From JAUASW01 sp036880965 (GTDB lineage: Bacteria; Pseudomonadota; Gammaproteobacteria; Burkholderiales; Burkholderiaceae_C), in assembly GCF_036880965.1 (NCBI RefSeq), contig NZ_JBAJMV010000005.1:434001-498000 (forward strand): a stretch of DNA of 64,000 nt, written 5' to 3'. A program made the translations under genes and the position numbers. Positions 57,687-64,000 of this stretch are shown here, one piece after another. Under the pieces are notes generated by a model. The model did no database searches. It worked only from the letters and a program-made list of their open reading frames with translations, and had not been told where the DNA came from. The first letter of the stretch is position 1, and each line of letters starts with the position of its first letter.

Positions 57687-58538
57687 CTAGCCCTTGGCGA
57701 CCGGCCGCGCCGGGTCGCAGGACCATTCGCTCCAGGAGCCGGGGTAGAGCGCCGAGCCCGCCAGGCCGGCATGCTCCATTGCCAGCAGGTTGTGGCAGGC
57801 GGTCACACCCGAGCCGCATTGATGAACCACGGCCGATGGCGCATGCGGCGGCAGCAGGCGTTCGAACTCGGCACGCAACTCGGCGGCAGGCCTGAAGCGA
57901 CCATCCGGCCCCAGGTTGTCCTTGAAGAAGCGGTTGCTGGCGCCGGGAATGTGGCCGGCCTGCTTGTCCAGCGGCTCAACCTCGCCACGGAAGCGCTCGG
58001 CAGCGCGCGCGTCAATCAGGCGCAAGGTGCCAAGTCTTGCCAGCAGCGCATCGGCTTCGATGGTTGGGGAGAGCGAAGGGCCGGTGACGAAATCGCCGGC
58101 GTGCGGCGTTGGCGTCTCGTGCTTGCTCAATGGCCCGCCAGCAGCCGTCCATGCGGCGAGACCACCATCCAGCACCGCGACTGCCTCATGGCCCAGCCAG
58201 CGCAGCATCCACCACAGATGGGCGCCGTAAGGACCGCCTTGGCGGTCGTAGGCCACGACCTGGGTTTCCTTGCGCAGGCCGAGTGCGCGCATGCGCGCCG
58301 CAAATGTCTCCCGGTCCGGCAACGGATGGCGGCCGTTCCTGCCGGTCATCGGGCCGCAAGTGTCGCGGTCCAGATGCAGGTAGTGGGCGCCGGGCAGGTG
58401 CTGATCGCGGTAGACGCGCTCCCCCGCATCGGTATCGGCGAGGTCGAAGCTGCATTCGATCAGCAGCAGCGCCTGAGGCTGCTTTTCGAGGGCGAGCAGT
58501 TCGGTGGCAGAAATCAGGGTGCGGTAGGTCGTGGTCAT
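57687..58538 (-). CDS. sseA: 3-mercaptopyruvate sulfurtransferase
   Basis: A 283-residue two-domain rhodanese. The active-site loop is CGSGVTACHNLLA; the CGSGVT form indicates 3-mercaptopyruvate rather than thiosulfate sulfurtransferase. The first domain lacks a catalytic cysteine, as expected. It is coupled to the EamA gene by a 4-bp overlap. Confidence 0.9.
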   Translation of the reverse strand: MTTTYRTLISATELLALEKQPQALLLIECSFDLADTDAGERVYRDQHLPGAHYLHLDRDTCGPMTGRNGRHPLPDRETFAARMRALGLRKETQVVAYDRQGGPYGAHLWWMLRWLGHEAVAVLDGGLAAWTAAGGPLSKHETPTPHAGDFVTGPSLSPTIEADALLARLGTLRLIDARAAERFRGEVEPLDKQAGHIPGASNRFFKDNLGPDGRFRPAAELRAEFERLLPPHAPSAVVHQCGSGVTACHNLLAMEHAGLAGSALYPGSWSEWSCDPARPVAKG

Positions 58539-59461
58539 GATTCGCTCACGGCATGGGGTGAAGGCTCGACGCGGCTGCGCAAGAGGGTGGCGGCCAGGCC
58601 GGCACCGATGATCAGGGCGATGCCGGCCAGGGCGCTGAGGCTCATCCGGTCATGGAACAGCCAGGCGCCATAGATGCTGGAGAAGACGATGCCCAGGTAC
58701 TGAAGGCTGGCGTTCACCAGCGTGCGGCCGCGGCCGTAGGCGCGGGTCATCATCAGCTGGGCCACGGTGGCCAGCACGCCGACGGCAAAGAGCAGGCCGA
58801 GCCCTCGTGCATCGTGGCCATGGAACTCGGTCGTGTGCCGGGCGAAGTGCAGCACGGCCGTGGTCAGGCCGCCAGCAATCGCACCGCCGAGCGAGAAGTA
58901 GAAGACGATCCGGTACTCCGGCTCACCGGCCCGGCCGAGCGCCGTGATCTGCAGATAGGCGAGGGCGGAAAGCATGCCCGAAAGCAGGCCGGCGAGGCCG
59001 TGCCAGGCTTGCTGCTGGTCAATCGTCGGCCGCAGCACCAGGGCCACGCCGACAAAGCCCAGGAGCACCGCAGCCACCAGCCGCGAATCGACCTTGGCTG
59101 TGCCCAGCATCACTGCGCCGCCGATCAGGAACAGCGCCATCCAGACGGACGACATGTAATTCAGCGTCATGGCCGTGGCGAGCGGCAACTGGCTGATCGA
59201 ATAGAACCACAGCGACAGCGCACAGACGCCCGAGAGGCTGCGCCAGAAGTGCATGCCTGGCACCGAGGTGCGCAGCGAAAGGCCGTGCGCGCGCGCCATC
59301 AGGCCGATCATCAGGACGCCCACGATGCCGCGGTACATCACGATTTCGCCCGCGTCGTACTGGCTGGACGCCAGCTTCACGCACACCCCCATCGTGGCGA
59401 ACAGAAAGGTGGCGGCGATCATCAAGGCGGAGGCGGGCATGGCAGGGATTCTGCCCGTCAA
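58535..59461 (-). CDS. EamA/DMT-family transporter
   Basis: A 308-residue ten-helix transporter with two EamA repeats: FLFATMGVCVKLASSQYDAGEI and YRGIVGVLMIGL at the start, GFVGVALVLRPTIDQQQAW at the end of the first repeat. The substrate is unknown. It is a distant paralogue of the EamA protein at 42329. Confidence 0.87.
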   Translation of the reverse strand: MTGRIPAMPASALMIAATFLFATMGVCVKLASSQYDAGEIVMYRGIVGVLMIGLMARAHGLSLRTSVPGMHFWRSLSGVCALSLWFYSISQLPLATAMTLNYMSSVWMALFLIGGAVMLGTAKVDSRLVAAVLLGFVGVALVLRPTIDQQQAWHGLAGLLSGMLSALAYLQITALGRAGEPEYRIVFYFSLGGAIAGGLTTAVLHFARHTTEFHGHDARGLGLLFAVGVLATVAQLMMTRAYGRGRTLVNASLQYLGIVFSSIYGAWLFHDRMSLSALAGIALIIGAGLAATLLRSRVEPSPHAVSES

Positions 59462-59470
59462 GCGGGCGTT

Positions 59471-59492
59471 AAAAAGCCGCCTCGCGGGCGGC
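59471..59492 (-). terminator. Terminator of the Rieske oxygenase gene
   Basis: On the minus strand GCCGCC, a 5-base loop, GGCGGC then TTTTT. It sits just after the oxygenase stop. Confidence 0.85.
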
Positions 59493-59500
59493 CTTCTCTT

Positions 59501-60613
59501 TCAAGGGGCAATCTGCATCAGTTGCCGGTACCACTCATGGAAATGCTGCATGCCATCTTCCATCGGGCTCTGGTAGGGGCCGACCTCGTTGTCGCCGCGC
59601 TGCAACAGCGCCTTGCGGCCCGCGTCCATGCGCAGGGCAATCTCGTCGTCTTCCACGCAGGTTTCCATGTAGGCGGCCTGGTGGGCCTCGACGAAGTCGC
59701 GCTCGAAGGCGACGATTTCCTCGGGGTAGTAGAACTCGACGATATTGGTAGTCTTCTGCGGGCCCTGCGGAAACAGGGTGGACACCACCAGCACATGCGG
59801 GTACCACTCGACCATGATGTGCGGGTAATAGGTCAGCCAGATCGCGCCATGCTTGGGCGCCTCGCCGCCGCGGAAGGCGAGCACCTGCTGATGCCACTTG
59901 CTGTAGACGTCCGAGCCCGGCCGCTCCAGGTCCTTGTGGATGCCCACGGTCTGCACTGAATGGTGACGACCGAACTCCCAGCTCAGGTCTTCGCAGGTCA
60001 CGAAGTTGCCCAGGCCCGGATGGAAGGGGCCGACGTGGTAGTCCTCCAGATAGACCTCGATGAAGGTCTTCCAGTTGTAGTCGCACTCGTGGACATGGAC
60101 CTTGTCCAGCACATAGCCCGAGAAGTCCAGCTCGGCCGCCGGGCCGATGCTGGCCAGGTTGGCGGCCACGTCGTGGCCGTTGTCCTCGAACAGGAGGCCG
60201 TTCCATTCGCGCAGCTTGTAGCGGTTCAGGTTCAGGCAGGGGTCTTCGGCGAAATGAGGTGCGCCGACCAGCTCGCCCTTCAGGTCGTAGGTCCAGCGGT
60301 GCAGCGGGCAGACGATATTGCTGCGCGTGTTGCCACGTCCCTTGAGCATGACGGCCTGGCGGTGGCGGCAGACATTGGACAGCAGCTCGATGCCCTGCGG
60401 CGTGCGCACCAAGGCGCGGCCCTCGCCCTCCTGGGGCAGTGCGTAGTAGTCACCAACTTCGGGCACCGCGAGCGCATGCCCGAGGTAGCGCGGCCCAGGT
60501 TGGAACAACAAAGCCTGTTCCTTGCGGAACAGGGCCTCATCGAAATACGAGGTGACTTGCAGCTGTGTCTTGCTGCGCTCAAGCGCCGAGACTGGGATGC
60601 TCAGGTCGGACAT
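59501..60613 (-). CDS. Rieske non-haem iron oxygenase alpha subunit
   Basis: This 370-residue protein has a Rieske cluster at NVCRHRQAVML and VCPLHRWTYD (C-R-H and C-P-L-H), and a mononuclear iron site in the EVYLEDYHVGPFHPGLGNF region. It is of the single-subunit type. Family relatives oxidise quaternary amines, carnitine or aromatics, so the substrate is open. The start (MSDLS) has GGAG nearby; a longer frame to 60706 is rejected because it would contain the terminator-like hairpin. No reductase gene is adjacent. Confidence 0.88.
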   Translation of the reverse strand: MSDLSIPVSALERSKTQLQVTSYFDEALFRKEQALLFQPGPRYLGHALAVPEVGDYYALPQEGEGRALVRTPQGIELLSNVCRHRQAVMLKGRGNTRSNIVCPLHRWTYDLKGELVGAPHFAEDPCLNLNRYKLREWNGLLFEDNGHDVAANLASIGPAAELDFSGYVLDKVHVHECDYNWKTFIEVYLEDYHVGPFHPGLGNFVTCEDLSWEFGRHHSVQTVGIHKDLERPGSDVYSKWHQQVLAFRGGEAPKHGAIWLTYYPHIMVEWYPHVLVVSTLFPQGPQKTTNIVEFYYPEEIVAFERDFVEAHQAAYMETCVEDDEIALRMDAGRKALLQRGDNEVGPYQSPMEDGMQHFHEWYRQLMQIAP

Positions 60614-60704
60614 GATCCAAAGGGGTCTCCAGGAAACCAATGTCAACCCCCCGGCACGGTCGCTGCAGGCTGCACCGCTGTACCGGGTTTGTGAAGAAGA
60701 GGGC

Positions 60705-60785
60705 AAAAAAGCCCGACGACAGCCGGGCCCGTGCGCTGTCTGAGCCGGTCGAACCGCTCGTGACCTGGCTCAGGGAATGCGCGAG
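60705..60785 (-). ncRNA. Candidate structured leader or small RNA before the oxygenase gene
   Basis: On the minus strand a TACAAT -10-like element (60792-60797) would start an RNA near 60785. It holds a strong hairpin (CTGAGCC...GGCTCAG, 60740-60773), a GACAGC/GCTGTC stem (60718-60740) and a terminator GCCCG/CGGGC plus TTTTTT (60705-60728). The terminator lies about 92 bases before the oxygenase start. The rest of the 60614-60935 gap has no gene visible. Confidence 0.4.
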
Positions 60786-60909
60786 GGAGGGATTGTACCC
60801 GGGGGGCGGCGCTTGGGGGCCTCACTGCACTGACAGCCACAGCACTGTCAACTGTTGCTTCCTGAAACCTCCCCCCAGCGGGTGACGCGGATTGGCGCAT
60901 GGCGCTGAC

Positions 60910-60915
60910 TACAAT
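60910..60915 (+). promoter_or_regulatory. Possible -10 element of xseB
   Basis: TACAAT 20 bases before the xseB start codon. No good -35 is seen at 16-18 bases upstream, so this is weak. Confidence 0.3.
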
Positions 60916-60935
60916 GTCACGTTTCGCTTATTGAA

Positions 60936-61205
60936 ATGAGTAAGGCTCCAGATTCCTCCGCCAAAACCGCGCCAGTACCGCGCGGCCAAACCCTGCCCGC
61001 GCCGGCCAGCTATGAGCTGGCCCTGTCCGAGCTGGAGCAATTGGTGGCGGCCATGGAAGGCGGGCAGCTCCCTTTGGATCAATTGCTTGACAACTACCGG
61101 CGCGGCGCCGAGTTGCTGGGTTTTTGCCGGGAGCGCCTGGTCGCGGTGGAGCAGCAGGTCAAACTGCTGGACGCGGGCGAGCTGAAGCTCTGGGAGGATT
61201 CTTGA
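60936..61205 (+). CDS. xseB: Exonuclease VII small subunit
   Basis: An 89-residue protein with the XseB coiled-coil core LALSELEQLVAAMEGGQLPLD and LDNYRRGAELLGFCRERL. It pairs with XseA to degrade single-stranded DNA. The prefix (SKAPDSSAKTAPVPRGQTL) is a little longer than usual. Its stop overlaps or adjoins ispA, an arrangement common in betaproteobacteria. Confidence 0.93.
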   Translation: MSKAPDSSAKTAPVPRGQTLPAPASYELALSELEQLVAAMEGGQLPLDQLLDNYRRGAELLGFCRERLVAVEQQVKLLDAGELKLWEDS

Positions 61206-61207
61206 CA

Positions 61208-62095
61208 GTGGACGCCGCAAGATTTGACGCCTGGGCCCAGGATGCCCTGGACCAGGTAGAGACAGCGCTGGAGCGCTGGGTTCCCGAAGATTCGCCTGCC
61301 GGTCTCGGTGAAGCCATGCGCTATGCCGTGCTGGGTGGCGGCAAGCGTTTGCGCCCGCTCCTGGTGCTCGCGGCTTGCGAAGCCGTTCATGGCCATCGCG
61401 AGGCGGCGCTGCGCGCGGCTTGCTCGGTCGAGCTGATCCATGCCTATTCGCTGGTGCATGACGACATGCCCTGCATGGACGACGACGTGCTGCGCCGCGG
61501 CAAGCCCACGGTCCATGTGGCCTTCGGTGAAGCCCAGGCCATGCTGGCGGGCGACGCGATGCAGGCCCTGGCATTTGAGGTTCTGACGCCGGAAGAGGGT
61601 GTTGATGCTTCCTTGCAGGCGCGCCTGTGCGCGCTGCTGGCGCGCTCGGCCGGCCACGCAGGCATGGCGGGCGGCCAGGCCATCGACCTGGCCAGCGTCG
61701 GCCAGCAGCTGGACGAGGCAGCCTTGTGCGATATGCATCGCCGCAAGACAGGCGTACTCTTGCAGGCCAGCGTGCTGATGGGTGCTGCCTGCGGCGAGCT
61801 GGACGAGCGTGCCTGGAATGCCCTGGCCGAGTACGGTGCGGCCATCGGCCTGGCTTTCCAGGTGGTGGACGACATTCTCGACGTGACCCAGGACTCGGAA
61901 GTGTTGGGCAAGACGGCGGGCAAGGACCAGGATGCAAACAAGCCGACCTATGTGAGCGTGCTCGGGCTGGAGCCGGCGCGCCGCTACGCGCAGGCACTGC
62001 GCGGGCAGGCGCACGCCGCCCTGGCGGCCAGCGGGCTGGTGGATACCAGCCGGCTGGCGCAGTTGGCCGACAAGGTCGTGGAGCGCGAGAGCTGA
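61208..62095 (+). CDS. ispA: Farnesyl diphosphate synthase
   Basis: A 295-residue polyprenyl synthase. The first aspartate motif is DDMPCMDDD and the second DDILD, with GGKRLRPLL near the N-terminus, giving C15 chains in this family. GTG 61208 is chosen because GGAGG lies ten bases ahead; TTG 61202 (overlapping the xseB stop) is also possible. It feeds quinone and undecaprenol synthesis along with dxs downstream. Confidence 0.94.
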   Translation: MDAARFDAWAQDALDQVETALERWVPEDSPAGLGEAMRYAVLGGGKRLRPLLVLAACEAVHGHREAALRAACSVELIHAYSLVHDDMPCMDDDVLRRGKPTVHVAFGEAQAMLAGDAMQALAFEVLTPEEGVDASLQARLCALLARSAGHAGMAGGQAIDLASVGQQLDEAALCDMHRRKTGVLLQASVLMGAACGELDERAWNALAEYGAAIGLAFQVVDDILDVTQDSEVLGKTAGKDQDANKPTYVSVLGLEPARRYAQALRGQAHAALAASGLVDTSRLAQLADKVVERES

Positions 62096-62162
62096 GCGGC
62101 GCCTCCTTGGCCTGCAATGAACGCCGCGAACTCGCGCTACAACCCATAAGAACAGGATCGTC

Positions 62163-64000
62163 ATGAATTACGCCCTGCTGAGAACCGTCAACAGCCCCGC
62201 AGACCTGCGCCGCCTGCCGCGCGCCGATCTGCCGAAGCTGGCCGATGAGTTGCGGGCCTACCTGCTCGAGTCGGTCGCCAAGACCGGCGGCCACCTGTCG
62301 TCCAATCTGGGCACGGTCGAGCTGACGATCGCGCTGCACTACGTGTTCAACACGCCTGAAGACCGCCTGGTCTGGGACGTGGGTCACCAGACCTATCCGC
62401 ACAAGATCCTGACCGGTCGTCGCGACCAGATGCCTGGCCTACGTCAGCTGGGCGGCATCAGCGGCTTCCCGCGCCGTGACGAAAGCGAGTACGACACCTT
62501 CGGTACCGCGCATTCGTCCACCTCCATCTCGGCCGCGCATGGCATGGCCATGGCCGCCAAGCTCAAGGGCGAAGACCGCAAGGCCGTGGCCATCATCGGC
62601 GATGGCGCCATGACGGCCGGCATGGCCTTCGAAGCGCTGAACAACGCAGGTATTCCGCATGCGGGCGTGCTCGGCGACGTGCTGGTGATCCTGAACGACA
62701 ACGACATGTCGATCAGCCCGCCGGTGGGCGCGCTGAACAAGTACCTGGCCCGCCTGATGAGCGGCAAGTTCTACGCCGCGGCCCGCGAAGGTGCCAAGTC
62801 GGTGCTCAAGAACACGCCGCTCTATGAATTTGCCCGTCGCTTCGAGGAGCACACCAAGGGCATGGTCGTGCCGGGCACGATCTTCGAGGAATTCGGCTTC
62901 AACTACGTGGGCCCGATCGATGGTCACGACCTCGACGCGCTGATCCCGACGCTGGAGAACCTGCGCGACCGTGGCGGCGCCCAGTTCCTGCATGTGGTGA
63001 CCAAGAAGGGCCAGGGCTACAAGCTGGCCGAGGCCGACCCGATCAAGTACCACGGCCCGTCGCCATTCAATCCGAGCGAGGGTATCAAGCCCGCGACCAA
63101 GCCGGCCAAGACCACCTTCACGCAAGTGTTCGGCGAGTGGCTGTGCGACATGGCCGACCAGGACAAGCGCCTTGTCGGTGTCACGCCCGCGATGCGAGAG
63201 GGCTCGGGCATGGTGGAGTTCCACCAGCGCTTCCCGACCCGCTACTTCGACGTCGGCATCGCCGAGCAGCATGCGGTCACCTATGCCGCAGGCCTGGCCT
63301 GCGAAGGCCTGAAGCCGGTGGTGGCGATCTACTCGACCTTCCTGCAGCGTGCCTACGACCAGCTGATTCACGACGTGGCGATCCAGAATCTGCCGGTCCT
63401 GTTCGCGCTGGACCGGGCGGGCCTGGTCGGTGCCGACGGCGCCACGCACGCCGGCAACTACGACATCGCCTTCACGCGCTGCATTCCGAACATGAGCCTC
63501 TTGACGCCGGCCGACGAGAACGAGTGCCGCCAGGCCTTGTTCACCGGCTTCGAGCATGCAGGCCCGGTGACCGTGCGCTATCCGCGTGGTGCCGGTGCTG
63601 GGGTGGCTGCTGTCAAGCAGATGACGGCCATGCCCTGGGGCAAGGGCGAGGTGCGACGCCGCGGCTCGCGCATCGCCATCCTGGCCTTTGGTACGGTGCT
63701 TTATCCGGCCCTGGGCGCTGGCGAGAAGCTGGACGCCACGGTGGCGAACATGCGCTTCGTGAAGCCGCTGGACCATGAACTGGTGGCCGAGCTGGCCCGT
63801 ACCCACGAGGCCCTGGTGACCATTGAGGAAGGCTGCATCATGGGCGGCGCTGGCAGTGCCGTGCTCGAGAGCCTGCAGGCCGCCGGCATCTCGGTGCCGG
63901 TGCTGCAGCTGGGCCTGCCCGACCAGTTCGTCGAGCATGGCGATCCGGTCAAGCTGATGGCGCAATGCGGCCTGGATGCCGTGGGCATCGAGCAGGCCAT
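62163..64000 (+). CDS. dxs: 1-deoxy-D-xylulose-5-phosphate synthase, 3' end outside window
   Basis: The first 612 codons of Dxs, a thiamine-diphosphate enzyme of the MEP isoprenoid pathway that joins pyruvate and glyceraldehyde 3-phosphate. SVAKTGGHLSSNLGTVELT, the ThDP motif GDGAMTAGMAFEALN and EQHAVTYAAGLA, DRAGLVGADG are present. Only about 10-30 residues are missing. It is third in xseB-ispA-dxs with a 67-base gap, in which nothing special is seen. Confidence 0.95.
   Translation, partial: MNYALLRTVNSPADLRRLPRADLPKLADELRAYLLESVAKTGGHLSSNLGTVELTIALHYVFNTPEDRLVWDVGHQTYPHKILTGRRDQMPGLRQLGGISGFPRRDESEYDTFGTAHSSTSISAAHGMAMAAKLKGEDRKAVAIIGDGAMTAGMAFEALNNAGIPHAGVLGDVLVILNDNDMSISPPVGALNKYLARLMSGKFYAAAREGAKSVLKNTPLYEFARRFEEHTKGMVVPGTIFEEFGFNYVGPIDGHDLDALIPTLENLRDRGGAQFLHVVTKKGQGYKLAEADPIKYHGPSPFNPSEGIKPATKPAKTTFTQVFGEWLCDMADQDKRLVGVTPAMREGSGMVEFHQRFPTRYFDVGIAEQHAVTYAAGLACEGLKPVVAIYSTFLQRAYDQLIHDVAIQNLPVLFALDRAGLVGADGATHAGNYDIAFTRCIPNMSLLTPADENECRQALFTGFEHAGPVTVRYPRGAGAGVAAVKQMTAMPWGKGEVRRRGSRIAILAFGTVLYPALGAGEKLDATVANMRFVKPLDHELVAELARTHEALVTIEEGCIMGGAGSAVLESLQAAGISVPVLQLGLPDQFVEHGDPVKLMAQCGLDAVGIEQA

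Overview
The window is GC-rich bacterial chromosome with tightly packed, mostly ATGA-coupled genes. Gene content (prfB with its programmed frameshift, xseB-ispA-dxs, ppk/ppx, recJ beside a RegA/phosphoglycerate-mutase-like gene, nirS and norCB denitrification genes, chemoreceptors, two polymer-degrading pectin domains) fits a betaproteobacterium of the order Burkholderiales, most like the Rubrivivax/Roseateles/Leptothrix group. No phage, IS element, plasmid or CRISPR signal was seen.

Layout. 1-3577: the 3' part of a secreted pectinesterase-pectate lyase fusion, its likely IclR-type regulator KdgR, and a TauE/SafE permease. 3585-11351: an ECF sigma factor and ChrR-like zinc anti-sigma pair (7156-8390) flanked by two operons of membrane-lipid genes: flavin amine oxidase, DUF1365 and Cfa on the left; a second Cfa-like methyltransferase, DUF1295, a small secreted protein and DUF2177 on the right. 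Three promoters of the form (T/C)GATC(C/T)-N18-TA(TC/GA)AG precede the sigma gene and both operons, so this looks like one singlet-oxygen-type lipid-remodelling regulon. 11390-22534: denitrification, with norC-norB-norQ-(4Fe-4S protein)-norD, a Dnr/FNR-type regulator with an FNR box in front of it, and a divergent nirS-cytochrome c-NirF-like operon facing a TonB-dependent receptor. 22590-27711: tRNA-Thr(CGT), fbp, pepN and prfB.

27837-37690: mixed metabolic genes (orphan DUF4212 protein, hydrolase, acetyltransferase, S9 peptidase, ArsC-like protein, an acyl-CoA synthetase carrying an in-frame repeat-like insertion, an orphan sensor kinase, ybaK, plsY, RidA). 37687-39840: a BlaI repressor, M56 membrane peptidase and TonB-like protein module with a 50-bp dyad operator. 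39908-48866: two chemoreceptors, an operon of PHP phosphatase, EamA and YciO genes, a dihaem cytochrome and an EAL-CBS-GGDEF protein. 48975-55374: recJ and the polyphosphate pair ppk (with a candidate Pho box) and ppx, which are convergent. 55460-60613: dienelactone hydrolase, ZIP transporter, universal stress protein, sulfurtransferase, EamA and a Rieske oxygenase with a structured upstream region. 60936-64000: xseB-ispA-dxs, with dxs cut by the window end.

Most function calls are family-level readings of the translated sequence. Promoters and operators were read by eye and have not been tested.
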